From Bacteroidota bacterium (lineage in GTDB: Bacteria > Bacteroidota > Bacteroidia > NS11-12g > UBA9320), in NCBI GenBank assembly GCA_018700895.1, contig JABIUV010000003.1:1-45708 (forward strand): a DNA stretch of 45,708 nt, read 5' to 3'. Shown here in pieces: positions 8,089 to 16,066 of this stretch (the stretch's first letter is position 1; each line of letters opens with the position of its first letter). Under the pieces are notes generated by a model that made no database searches, had not been told where the DNA came from, and saw nothing but the letters and a program-made list of their open reading frames with translations. The translations under genes were made by a program, and so were the position numbers.

Positions 8089-9172
8089 ATGACATCAGAT
8101 CAGTTTAACGACATAAAAGGCCGCACAGCAAAACTGGCGGACTATCTTTGACTTGGCTAAGAATTTGGCTCTCATAGAAGACGAGGAGCAGCAAACCCAC
8201 GACCCTAGTTTTTGGGATGACCCCAAAAAAGCAGAACTTCATCTCAAAAACATTAAGAAAAAGAAAATTTGGACGGATGCTTGGGCAGCGGTAAATGCTG
8301 GTGTGGAGGAGATAGAAGTACTCCTAGAGTTCAAAGAAATGGGGGAGGATGTAGACGAGGAAATAGAGACTAAGTACCAAGAGACCCTCCAAAAACTCGA
8401 AGACCTTGAGTTTAAAAATATGCTAAGTGGTGAGGAAGACCAACTAGATGCCATACTTGAAATAAATGCAGGTGCCGGTGGTACGGAAAGTAATGACTGG
8501 GCTAGTATGCTGAGCCGCATGTACATTATGTGGGCACAGAATAATGGGTTCAAAGCGGAAGTGATAGAGCAAGTAGATGGCGACGTAGCGGGTATAAAAT
8601 CCATCAGTATACAGATTAGTGGCAATTTCGCTTTCGGATATTTGAAGGGAGATAATGGTGTGCACCGACTGGTGCGTATAAGCCCATTTGATAGCAGCAA
8701 TAGACGTCATACCTCTTTTGCTTCAGCATACATTTACCCAGTAGTAGATGATAGTATAGAGATAGAGCTCAACTGGGGTGAGATAGATATGCAGACCTCA
8801 CGTAGTGGTGGTGCTGGGGGCCAAAATGTAAACAAAGTAGAAACCAAGGTGCAACTTACACACAAGCCTACGGGCATTATGGTAGTATGCTCCCAAGCCC
8901 GTTCGCAGCTTGCCAATAAGGAGGAAGCCATGAAAATGCTAAAATCACAATTGTATGATATAGAACTGCGTAAGCAAACCGATGCTCGTGCCGAGATAGA
9001 AAACGGTAAGATGAAAATAGAATGGGGAAGCCAAATACGTAACTACGTGATGCACCCTTACAAACTGGTAAAAGACGTACGTACCGGTGAGGAGACGAGC
9101 AATGTACAAGCCGTAATGGACGGAAATTTAGAGGCTTTTCATAAGGCGTATTTGTTAGGTCAGAAGAAGTAG
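8089..9172 (+). CDS. prfB: Peptide chain release factor 2, read through a programmed +1 frameshift
   Basis: RF2 terminates translation at UGA and UAA. Translation starts at ATG 8089 and reaches an in-frame TGA at 8149-8151 after 20 codons. The site is CTT TGA C, the canonical RF2 autoregulatory slip: ribosomes shift +1 on CTT/TTT and continue at GAC (8150-8152). This gives a 360-residue protein, close to other RF2 proteins. In full-length numbering the UGA-specificity tripeptide SPF is at about 198-200 and the catalytic GGQ is at 243-245 ([14 protein letters not shown]). A naive gene call would begin at the TTG at 8153 and lose the N-terminal helix. A weak Shine-Dalgarno-like GGCGG (8136-8140) lies five bases upstream of the slip codon. 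Confidence 0.97.
8136..8152 (+). promoter_or_regulatory. RF2 programmed +1 frameshift site
   Basis: The elements are GGCGG (8136-8140), a five-base spacer, slip codon CTT (8146-8148), TGA stop (8149-8151) and the context base C (8152). In the well-known E. coli site the stimulator is AGGGGG with three bases before CTT. Here it is weaker and two bases further away. Confidence 0.9.
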
Positions 9173-9194
9173 GGGGTTGATATCTGAGTTATGA

Positions 9195-10202
9195 TTAGCG
9201 AAGTATCTTCATCAGTTGCTCCAACTTAGGACTTAAAATTATTTCTATTCTACGGTTCTGTGCATACGCCTCTTTGGTTTCTTCGATATTTACAGGGAGG
9301 TATTTACTTCGTCCGCTAGGTATAATTTTGAGTGGGCTGATGTTGCCTTCGGTGGTAAGGTATCTTACCACCGAAGTAGCCCTCAGTACGCTGAGATCCC
9401 AGTTATCCTTTATTGTAGATGAACGCATAGCCTGATTATCCGTATGTCCTTCTACCATAATGTCGAAATCTGTGAGACCTCTCAAGCTTTCTGCTACTTC
9501 TAGAAGAGCTATTTTACCTTTCTTGTCAATATCAATTTTACCAGATTCGAATAATAGGCTATTGTCTAATGAAACATATATTTTCCCGTCTTTCTCTACT
9601 ACGGTAATACCGCTATTCTCATAACCTTTGAGTGATTCGGTAAGCTTGTTTTTTAGGTTTGCAACAGCACGTTCTTGCATCTTTAAACGATATTCAAGCT
9701 CATTCACTCGGTGTTCTCGCTCCTTTAGGTCTGCCGCCAACAAGTCTAATTTTTCTTTTAGTTGTTTGGCTTTTGTGTCTTGTGCCAGTAACTCTGTTTC
9801 ATTTGCAAATAATTGACCTTCCAACTTACTCTTTAGAGTATCCAGCTCTTGTAGTCGGTATGCTAATTCGTTATTTGTATTTTCATTTTTTATGACTAGC
9901 TCTTTGTAATTCTGGTCTAAAATAGCATAGCTTGCTTTTGATTTTTTATACTGATTTTTCAGTTCTGCATAGGCTTGCTCCGCCTTTTCGTACTCGCTCT
10001 CTAGTGTGTTGTATTTAGCTGTATTCAGAGCCAGTTGATTATCACAATACTCTTTTAATGTTTGGAGCTCACTGTAATCTGCATTAAGTAAATCATATTT
10101 GACCTGTAATTCTTCAAATTTCTTGGAAGGAACACAAGCTGAAATTAGGAATAGAAAAGAGACAATGCTCAGCTCTTTATGTTTTTGCATATTTTGATAC
10201 AT
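9195..10202 (-). CDS. OmpA-type peptidoglycan-binding lipoprotein with long coiled coil
   Basis: A 335-residue envelope protein. The N-terminus is a lipoprotein signal with lipobox LISAC, so Cys23 (or Cys19 if translation starts at the second ATG, 10190) should be lipidated. Residues about 30-200 are a long heptad-rich coiled coil full of Glu, Lys, Leu and Ala. The C-terminal OmpA domain (about 215-330) has MVEGHTDNQ at 249-257, LSVLRATSVVRYL from 270, and AQNRRIEIIL near 315-323, all typical of the peptidoglycan-binding fold. It probably tethers the outer membrane to the cell wall, the coiled coil acting as a spacer. A one-mismatch promoter box (TAAAATTG, 10220-10213) favours the outer start. 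It is convergent with prfB, with 22 bases between stops. Confidence 0.9.
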   Translation of the reverse strand: MYQNMQKHKELSIVSFLFLISACVPSKKFEELQVKYDLLNADYSELQTLKEYCDNQLALNTAKYNTLESEYEKAEQAYAELKNQYKKSKASYAILDQNYKELVIKNENTNNELAYRLQELDTLKSKLEGQLFANETELLAQDTKAKQLKEKLDLLAADLKEREHRVNELEYRLKMQERAVANLKNKLTESLKGYENSGITVVEKDGKIYVSLDNSLLFESGKIDIDKKGKIALLEVAESLRGLTDFDIMVEGHTDNQAMRSSTIKDNWDLSVLRATSVVRYLTTEGNISPLKIIPSGRSKYLPVNIEETKEAYAQNRRIEIILSPKLEQLMKILR

Positions 10203-10361
10203 AAAATGATTGCAATTTTAATCAGTATTGTACAGTATGTTGGTCAAAAAAAAGTAACATATAAACAATCGAATGACGTAAAATACAGAAATATGGACTT
10301 TAGAGCTGCTTTGGCTTACTCTTTGTAGTATTTTTATAGTAAAATTTAATTACATAATCAT

Positions 10362-10760
10362 ATGAAAAATTCAAAAACTTTTTTATTTACAATTACCTTT
10401 TTGACCAATTCTATTGCCAGTTTTGCTGCACAACCGTATAGTACAAAGAAGTATCCTAAACTGCTCAAATCACAGTCCCCGACTATTGTAGTAAAAGACC
10501 TTGAGCAGGAATCGACAAAAACTAAAAGCAATCAATCCGAACTGAAAACAAAAGTTGCCATTGATCAAAATGAACGCTCTTCTGTGGTAACCAAGCAAAT
10601 CGAGCCAAAGTTGAATCACGCTAATAAGCCTTTTGTAAACACTAATCCTATTATTTCCAAAGCTGCTTATACACCTTCAGCTAAAGAGCTAAAAAAAATC
10701 AAGCGTAAACAAGACAGACTTAAAAAAAATAGAAAAACAAAGTGTAAATGGGGGCAGTAA
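10362..10760 (+). CDS. N-terminal part of a frameshifted TM2-domain protein
   Basis: 132 codons from ATG to TAA. It begins with a signal-like segment (MKNSKTFLFTITFLTNSIAS, then FAA) followed by a polar, low-complexity Lys/Ser/Thr/Gln-rich linker and a very basic KKIKRKQDRLKKNRK tail. On its own it resembles no family. Directly after it, in the +1 frame and without a start codon of its own, comes an intact TM2 domain (to 10980). Bacteroidota TM2 proteins commonly have just this layout: signal, basic linker, a GGSKS-like junction, TM2. Removing one A from the A8 run at 10722-10729 (or at 10691-10698) would join both parts into one frame of about 206 codons. Confidence 0.6.
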   Translation: MKNSKTFLFTITFLTNSIASFAAQPYSTKKYPKLLKSQSPTIVVKDLEQESTKTKSNQSELKTKVAIDQNERSSVVTKQIEPKLNHANKPFVNTNPIISKAAYTPSAKELKKIKRKQDRLKKNRKTKCKWGQ

Positions 10761-10980
10761 AAGTGCCATAGTTGCGGTTCTTTTATGTTTCTTTTTAGGC
10801 GTAATTGGGGTTCATCGATTTTATCTTGGGTATACGTTTATAGGTATTATACAGGTGTTAACACTAAGTTTTTTTGGTATCTGGGCATTGATTGACCTAA
10901 TCCTTCTCCTTTTTGGTGAGTTACAACCTAAGAATGGGGCATTTGAAAAAGACTTTTTCGATGAGGTGAATGAGCTATAA
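10743..10980 (+). pseudogene. TM2 domain in the +1 frame, C-terminal part of the split gene
   Basis: Reading from 10743, the frame gives VNGGSKSAIVAVLLCFFLGV, then IGVHRFYLGYTFIGIIQVLT and a second membrane helix SFFGIWALIDLILLLFGE. This is the diagnostic TM2 architecture: two helices around a G-xHRFYLG motif and an (I/L)WxLIDLI motif. It then ends ...DFFDEVNEL and TAA at 10978-10980. No ATG, GTG or TTG in this frame could start it sensibly, so expression would need a frameshift or transcript slippage in the upstream A8 run. The encoded helices show no decay, which argues for recent mutation, an assembly error, or functional slippage. Confidence 0.7.
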
Positions 10981-10987
10981 CAGCTTG

Positions 10988-11581
10988 TTATTTCGTTTCA
11001 CGTTGGATTTTACTTAAACCCCTTATTAGATTCAATATTAAACTCAAGATGCCTCGCTTAGCGGGGCATTTTTTTGTCAATCGCTTTAGGGTGTGTCTAC
11101 CTCTGTTTTTTACCCCATTGCTTCCTGTAGGTATAATACTTTCTATAGCATCTATCAATTCAGGAATGAGTTCAGGGTATTTTACCGCGATTTGTTCACA
11201 TACAGTCATACTAAATGCCTTGATTGCGATGGCCTCCTTTGGGTCTAGCATAAAGGCTATGCAAGTATCATAAAGCACACCTGCGATATCGTCGGGTATG
11301 GGGCACGTTTGGTATATGCGTACAATGTTTCGGCGTATGGCACCGTGTTTAGATTTGTCACCTAACTGCTGTACGAGGGTTGTGTGATAAGGAGCAATAA
11401 GATGAGGCTTTTGCTTGCCAACATGGCCCAATGCCCAACTGGTAGTTTGAGAAACACGACTAGTCCCATTTACAAAATACTCTATCAACTCCGCAAATCG
11501 CTCAGGACTATCCCCTATAAAATCTATGATTTCATTAATCGTTTGTTTATTGTTGGGTTTGGTGATGAGGTGCTTTAGCAT
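10988..11581 (-). CDS. Helical-repeat (HEAT-like) hypothetical protein
   Basis: A 197-residue soluble protein made of paired amphipathic helices, for example SRVSQTTSWALGHVGKQKP and a GAIRRNIVRIYQTCPIPDD segment. These resemble HEAT or armadillo-type repeats used for protein binding. I do not recognise a specific family. The C-terminal 28 residues (from about KKCPAKRG) are encoded across a strong plus-strand terminator hairpin at 11049-11075, which suggests they arose by extension of the frame into the intergenic region. It is convergent with the TM2 gene (seven bases between stops). Cytoplasmic location is likely and function unknown. Confidence 0.7.
   Translation of the reverse strand: MLKHLITKPNNKQTINEIIDFIGDSPERFAELIEYFVNGTSRVSQTTSWALGHVGKQKPHLIAPYHTTLVQQLGDKSKHGAIRRNIVRIYQTCPIPDDIAGVLYDTCIAFMLDPKEAIAIKAFSMTVCEQIAVKYPELIPELIDAIESIIPTGSNGVKNRGRHTLKRLTKKCPAKRGILSLILNLIRGLSKIQRETK
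11049..11075 (+). terminator. Rho-independent terminator for the TM2 locus, inside the opposing gene
   Basis: ATGCCTCGC (11049-11057) pairs with GCGGGGCAT (11061-11069), nine pairs including one G-T, around a TTA loop. T7 follows. It sits about 70 bases after the TM2 stop and within the 3' coding part of the minus-strand gene. Confidence 0.8.
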
Positions 11582-11628
11582 TTACTGAATGATGGAATAA
11601 CAGAATAATAGATACGATAGCAAAATTA

Positions 11629-11670
11629 GAACGCTGATGACACTGATTTAGCTGATAACCGCTGATTTTT
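11629..11670. repeat. Short GCTGAT-phased repeat
   Basis: GCTGAT or ACTGAT occurs at 11633, 11642, 11651 and 11661, a period of 9-10 bases, with T- or A-rich fillers, and ends in a T5 run. It is in the spacer between ddl and the helical-repeat gene. Similar degenerate NCGCTGATnn ladders occur in intergenic regions of diverse bacterial genomes. No function is inferred. Confidence 0.45.
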
Positions 11671-11704
11671 CACTACTTCCAATCATTCTGAACTCAATCA
11701 ATCA

Positions 11705-12787
11705 TTAAACACTCGTCTGCATTTTATCCTCTTCTTCACCTCGCTCTAAGGCTAAATCGATGAGTCGCGATATCAAATCGGAGTAGGAGATGCCGCCTGC
11801 TTCCCAAAGTTTAGGATACATACTGATGTCTGTAAATCCAGGTAGGGTATTCACCTCATTTACAATTATTTCATTGCTTTCCGTGACAAATACATCTACT
11901 CTAGCCATTCCTTCACAACAAAGTGCCTTATATGTTTTTATGGCAATGTGTTGTATTTCACTTTGCAAATTTGCGTCTAATTTGGCAGGGATTACCGTCA
12001 CAGATCCATTAGCATCAGTATACTTAGCTGCGTATGAATAAAATGTATGTTGCTCACCTACAGTGACTACTTCACCTAAAGGCGATGCTTCTATTTCTTG
12101 ATTGCCCAATACCGCACATTCTATCTCACGACCAACTATATTCTGTTCTATCAGCACCTTTCGGTCATACTTAAATGCATTGTCAATGGCTGTTTCAAAC
12201 TCTCGCTTGGTTGTCACTTTGCTTATACCTACCGATGAGCCCAAATTGGGCGGCTTGATATACATCGGCACTCCGAGTGAGGCTAAGGCTTTTTCATAAG
12301 TAATTAGATTGCATTCGCTTTTGAGGTAGGATAAAAATCTACTATTTGCTATACCTGCCTCGTTTAATACGCGTTTGGCTACTTCCTTATCTATGCATAA
12401 GGACGAACCTATTACGCCGGGTCCTACAAACGGGATTCCAATGGATTTGAGCAAGCCTTGTAATGTACCGTCTTCTCCACCCGTACCGTGCACTATCGGA
12501 AATATGGCGTCTATTTTTCCGAGTGATACGTTTGTATACGTATTGATGATTGGTTCGGTATTCCCCGGTTTCAGTGCTAAAGAATTAGGTGTTATTTTTA
12601 CGATATTTTCTTTGGCCAGTTCTTCCTCTGTTTTGCTATACCACACCCCATTTTTGCCTATGGCGATAAGTAGTAGATTGTATTTATTCCTATCTATTGC
12701 TTTGGCGATATTACGAGCAGAACGTATAGATACTTCGTGCTCTGTAGATTTCCCACCATATACTATTGCGATGTTCTTTTTCTGCAT
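11705..12787 (-). CDS. ddl: D-alanine--D-alanine ligase
   Basis: A 360-residue ATP-grasp enzyme that joins two D-Ala for the peptidoglycan stem peptide in the cytoplasm. The N-terminal substrate loop GGKSTEHEVS is at 11-20. The central region has HGTGGEDGTLQGLL and FVGPGVIGSSLCIDK, typical of Ddl. The ATP-grasp core has MYIKPPNLGSSVGISK, and the metal-binding C-terminal motif is NEVNTLPGFTDISMYPKL near 308-325. Length is normal. It is transcribed alone or after the amidohydrolase gene, whose stop lies 54 bases upstream. A TTAATTTG sequence, one mismatch from the promoter consensus, lies in that gap. Confidence 0.97.
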   Translation of the reverse strand: MQKKNIAIVYGGKSTEHEVSIRSARNIAKAIDRNKYNLLLIAIGKNGVWYSKTEEELAKENIVKITPNSLALKPGNTEPIINTYTNVSLGKIDAIFPIVHGTGGEDGTLQGLLKSIGIPFVGPGVIGSSLCIDKEVAKRVLNEAGIANSRFLSYLKSECNLITYEKALASLGVPMYIKPPNLGSSVGISKVTTKREFETAIDNAFKYDRKVLIEQNIVGREIECAVLGNQEIEASPLGEVVTVGEQHTFYSYAAKYTDANGSVTVIPAKLDANLQSEIQHIAIKTYKALCCEGMARVDVFVTESNEIIVNEVNTLPGFTDISMYPKLWEAGGISYSDLISRLIDLALERGEEEDKMQTSV

Positions 12788-12841
12788 TTACTCTGTGTTC
12801 GTTTTATGGGTATGCTGCAAATTAATAAAATCTGAACTACG

Positions 12842-13903
12842 TTATTTTATCCGATTATAAAATTGAGAACCATCTTCACCACACAACCAACGTACTACGT
12901 TCTTCTCCCATATTTCACTATGCTGCTGCTGTGTAATAAGTTTTTCTTCTAATACGAGATCCAATAATTTACCAGGATAACTGCTTTGAGCATCACTCTC
13001 CATCTCACCAAGGGGATAAGGATCATCCAGTCCCATTATAATTTGATTCGTATTTTGCTGACGTTTGAGCATCACCTCAAAAGAGATCGTATCATGCACC
13101 AAAGTGTCAAAAAAGATATTGGGATGTCCCACGGCCTTACGTGGTCGTGTCTGCCCTTCAAATAAATCAGGCCTTCCGTCAAAACCTTGCGTTCGTCGTC
13201 CTATGTTAATGTGATTCAGCTGACCACCGTGTGCAAAACAGGTTCTTATGTTGGGGTACTTCTCGTAATATCCATTGAGGGTGTAAAAATGATAGGAGTC
13301 TGCACACTGTGCAAGCATCCATATCAGGTGAAAACGCCACGAAATATTTTCGAGTTTTATGAATTTTTCGCCATCGTAAGGGTGTACCTCTATGGCGAGG
13401 TTATACTTGTTTGCCAGTTCTAATATAGGTTCAGTTTCCGCATTGAAAATACCTTTCCAATTTCCGGCAGTATCTAGATAATGAGTAGGCAGACACAGCA
13501 CCTGCAGCCCCAGTTTCTCCACACACCGTTCTATTTCCCATAATGCTCCATCTATGAAACCAGCATGAACTACAAATCCCGTCGTAAAGCGTTTGGGATT
13601 TTCTGCCTGCACTTGTGCGTTAAAATCATTTTGGAATCTCAAGGCTTGTTTCATATCCTTGAGCGTAAGGCCGTTGCCATAGAGTTGAGATAGGTTGAGA
13701 ACAACGGCGTGATCTATATTATTATCGTCCATCCACGTGAGCTTTTCATCTAGAAAAAAACTCTCAGCGGTAATAGGTCTAGCCCAATTTTTTTGACGCA
13801 TAAACTTTCGATCATTGTCTATCCAAAAGATCTCTTTGTCCTTCATAAACTGAGGAATCTGTTCTGGGTTGGGCAGTAAGTGGGAGTGGCCGTTTATTCT
13901 CAT
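12842..13903 (-). CDS. Amidohydrolase-2 (ACMSD-like) family protein
   Basis: A metal-dependent TIM-barrel hydrolase or decarboxylase of about 353 residues. From the chosen ATG it begins MRINGHSHLLPNPEQIP. His6 and His8 form the HxH metal motif. Further family signatures are the ACMSD-like HPYDGEKF, CFAHGGQLNHINIGRR and the late Asp in MGLDDPYPLGEM. Closest known roles are decarboxylation of aminocarboxymuconate semialdehyde (tryptophan/kynurenine breakdown) or related aromatic acids. The substrate cannot be read from sequence. The frame is open 11 codons upstream to another ATG (13936), but a TACATTCG promoter box at 13935-13928 lies inside that extension, so the inner ATG is favoured. Confidence 0.85.
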   Translation of the reverse strand: MRINGHSHLLPNPEQIPQFMKDKEIFWIDNDRKFMRQKNWARPITAESFFLDEKLTWMDDNNIDHAVVLNLSQLYGNGLTLKDMKQALRFQNDFNAQVQAENPKRFTTGFVVHAGFIDGALWEIERCVEKLGLQVLCLPTHYLDTAGNWKGIFNAETEPILELANKYNLAIEVHPYDGEKFIKLENISWRFHLIWMLAQCADSYHFYTLNGYYEKYPNIRTCFAHGGQLNHINIGRRTQGFDGRPDLFEGQTRPRKAVGHPNIFFDTLVHDTISFEVMLKRQQNTNQIIMGLDDPYPLGEMESDAQSSYPGKLLDLVLEEKLITQQQHSEIWEKNVVRWLCGEDGSQFYNRIK

Positions 13904-14038
13904 TACGATAATTTGCGTTGAGCAGCGAATGTACAAAAGCTACTTGATTGACTTTCTATATGTTTCCAAATTGTGGTGAAACAGTTTCTTGCCATAAAAG
14001 TAACAAAACGAGAATCGTCGGATTTCTATGCAGGAATC

Positions 14039-15139
14039 TTATGCACTACGTTGTTGGCGTTTGCTTTCTTTTTCAATGATATTGGCTACTGAGCGGAATT
14101 CTCTACGAATAATGGGCCATCGTTTTGGGTACCTATCAAAGAGTTCTACGATTTTTCTGGCGTGTTTATTAAGTGCATCTGTAATACTGGCATTACTCAC
14201 CGGTGGTGTGCAATTGGCTCCTATGTTTTTGCCTATGACGTTTAAGCTCTTCTCTTTAGTAATATTTGCAGCTTCTTCATACCTATCTAGTAGCACATAT
14301 GTTTTTGTGTATCGTCCTAGGTTTAGACCCTCGGTTTCAGTACTATAGGTTTTAGCTTTACTGGCTTTGAGGTCGGTTAGGTGGTTTGACGTAAGTACTA
14401 TTTCGGTATCGCCACTTAGTAAAGCCATGTTTACAGCTATTTCTATGTGTTGCTCAAGATTAGCCTTTAGATGATAAAACGAGTTGGAGTAATCCTTCAG
14501 TTCATCTGAAAATGCCCTGCTCATTCTTATTTCTATTTTGTATTTGGCTTGTAATTCGTTTAGCACTAGTTCGGTAAATTGGCTTATGGCCAGTTGGAAG
14601 TTTTCCGTCTGTTCGGCAAGTTGCTTCTTTGTTTTTATTATTTCATCATTAGCCAAATTATTTCCCTTAGCTAGTCGCTCCATAATTTCCTTATCCGTAG
14701 TTTGAATTTGGGTAAGCGATTCCACAAAACCTCTTATGGTTCGTTCAAAAAGGATTTTCTCGTTAGCTAGGAGATACTTCTCTTTATGAAGTCCAAAGGG
14801 TTTAATCTTCACAAAAAGATAGAGTTGACCAGAAGACGCTTTTAAGTTTTTTATGAATAGAATGTCTCTATCAAGTTCGGCTTCCAATTTAGACTGCCCT
14901 AACTTAGGCGTTGCATTAAATGGTGTCTCATCTAGGGCATACCATCCTGTAGTATTGTTCTGCAAAAAGGTGTGCAACGAGTGAGGAACGGCTTCTTCAT
15001 AAATTCCGTTTTGAGTTTGAATATGGGTGGTGTCATCGGGAAGTATAGCGATACATATTACCTCCGAGGCTTGTACCACAGATTGTGACACAAATTCGGC
15101 TACAAGTTGCTGTAAAGGTATGTTGCTGCTGAGTAACAA
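14039..15139 (-). CDS. Conserved hypothetical protein with a basic C-terminal helical domain
   Basis: A 366-residue soluble protein that I cannot assign to a named family. Residues 1 to about 130 look like an alpha/beta sensor-type fold (SEVICIAILPDDTTH; GQLYLFVKIKPFG), perhaps GAF-like. The middle (about 135-200) is helical with Glu/Lys heptads. The last 45 residues (ITDALNKHARKIVELFDRYP, then KRWPIIRREFRSVANIIEK) are a basic helical module resembling a DNA- or protein-binding tail. The apparent start is TTG, since no in-frame ATG lies near the N-terminus. A perfect TATATTTG box is placed seven bases upstream. A cytoplasmic regulatory role is a guess. Confidence 0.7.
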   Translation of the reverse strand: MLLSSNIPLQQLVAEFVSQSVVQASEVICIAILPDDTTHIQTQNGIYEEAVPHSLHTFLQNNTTGWYALDETPFNATPKLGQSKLEAELDRDILFIKNLKASSGQLYLFVKIKPFGLHKEKYLLANEKILFERTIRGFVESLTQIQTTDKEIMERLAKGNNLANDEIIKTKKQLAEQTENFQLAISQFTELVLNELQAKYKIEIRMSRAFSDELKDYSNSFYHLKANLEQHIEIAVNMALLSGDTEIVLTSNHLTDLKASKAKTYSTETEGLNLGRYTKTYVLLDRYEEAANITKEKSLNVIGKNIGANCTPPVSNASITDALNKHARKIVELFDRYPKRWPIIRREFRSVANIIEKESKRQQRSA

Positions 15140-15146
15140 TGCATTG

Positions 15147-15154
15147 CAAATATA
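15147..15154 (-). promoter_or_regulatory. -7 box for the 366-residue hypothetical gene
   Basis: TATATTTG (read 15154 to 15147) is a perfect TAnnTTTG match, seven bases from the TTG start at 15139. Confidence 0.55.
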
Positions 15155-15160
15155 GCTGTA

Positions 15161-15249
15161 TTAAGCTTTTTGTTAAGTAAAATTAAGAAATTAACTTGAT
15201 TTCACTTAAGGTGTTTTCAGCTAAATTAAGTGCTTAATTTTTAACTTAA
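15161..15249. promoter_or_regulatory. Cluster of TTAAG/CTTAA sites in a divergent spacer
   Basis: Seven TTAAG or CTTAA pentamers occur in 89 bases (15161, 15173, 15183, 15205, 15226, 15233, 15245). They include the palindromes CTTAAG and TTAAGTGCTTAA, and a CACTTAA / TTAAGTG inverted pair. They lie between the divergent genes starting at 15139 and 15337. This could be a regulator-binding array or only AT-rich drift. Confidence 0.35.
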
Positions 15250-15336
15250 TATGTTGTTTATCAGTATGATTGGATAATAATATTGCCCAATCATTAGGAT
15301 ATAAGTAAAGCATTTTTTTTTTAAATAATTAAGTAA

Positions 15337-15759
15337 ATGAGAGCACAAATCACAGTAGAACAGTATTTTTTGTATGAGGCTATAGCCACTATCAATGCGG
15401 TTATCGATGCATTAATCGAAGGAGAAAATTTTTATGGAAACAGATCATTAGCTCAACAATGGGAGAGGCTGAAACAAGCTTTTCACTATTTTATGATAGA
15501 TTTAGACGTAGACGATTTTACGGATATTAAACAACGAGAAGAGCGTCCATCAAGCTACCCGTCATCAGACAGAAAGCCGAACAGAAAGAAACCTTCCAAA
15601 CTCAAAAAAATGAAAGATAAAATCATCAAATCAGTCAAAAGGGGATTGTTGAATACAATTGTAACGATAGAGGATTTTTTGAAGCCTCCAATACCTGCTA
15701 ACGGCGATAAGCATGATGAGTTTGAAAACAGGATTAGAAGTTCTTCTTATACCGAATGA
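15337..15759 (+). CDS. Hypothetical protein, helical with basic linker
   Basis: A 140-residue protein of unknown family. Residues 1-60 are amphipathic and helical (QYFLYEAIATINAVIDALIE; WERLKQAFHYFMIDL). A Ser/Pro/Arg-rich polar linker with RKPNRKKPSKLKKMKDK follows at about 70-100, and then a short helix VKRGLLNTIVTIEDFL. There is no signal peptide or true membrane span. An ATG start and a long open frame with ordinary codon use support a real gene. It is preceded by the TTAAG/CTTAA cluster, and no terminator is visible after it. No function can be proposed. Confidence 0.6.
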   Translation: MRAQITVEQYFLYEAIATINAVIDALIEGENFYGNRSLAQQWERLKQAFHYFMIDLDVDDFTDIKQREERPSSYPSSDRKPNRKKPSKLKKMKDKIIKSVKRGLLNTIVTIEDFLKPPIPANGDKHDEFENRIRSSSYTE

Positions 15760-16066
15760 ATGATAGAATGTCGTATAAATATCTTGGAATATTTTCTAAG
15801 CTTACAAGGCAGAAAAAATTAGCATAGTTCTAGTTATGGTCATTTTTTCTAACGATGTAAGATTCTGAAAGAAACGAGATATATGCGTCATTCTCTTGTT
15901 CAATCGTCTAAGTTAATAAAATTCAAACTTAGGTTGGTATTAGGTACGAATCGGTATGTTTTTTTTTGAACTTCCTTGCAGCACCTCAGCATTAGAATAG
16001 TCGCTATTCATAGGAGAGGGGATGTGTTGTTTAAAAATGATAAGTCCGTCGCAGGATAAACACAGT
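15760..16066. other. Gene-free spacer of about 300 bases
   Basis: No credible coding region, RNA gene or terminator was found. One 7-bp inverted repeat, CTAAGTT / AACTTAG near 15908-15932 with an 11-base gap, and a T9 run near 15960 are the only visible structures. Confidence 0.5.

Noticed and set aside
8239-8700. A 153-codon minus-strand frame opposite prfB
   Set aside because: It is the antisense shadow of a strongly conserved gene, rich in Ser and Leu, with no motifs.
8153-9172. RF2 starting at the TTG 8153
   Set aside because: It lacks the N-terminal helix. The upstream ATG, 20-codon leader, TGA and CTTTGAC site show a programmed frameshift gene.
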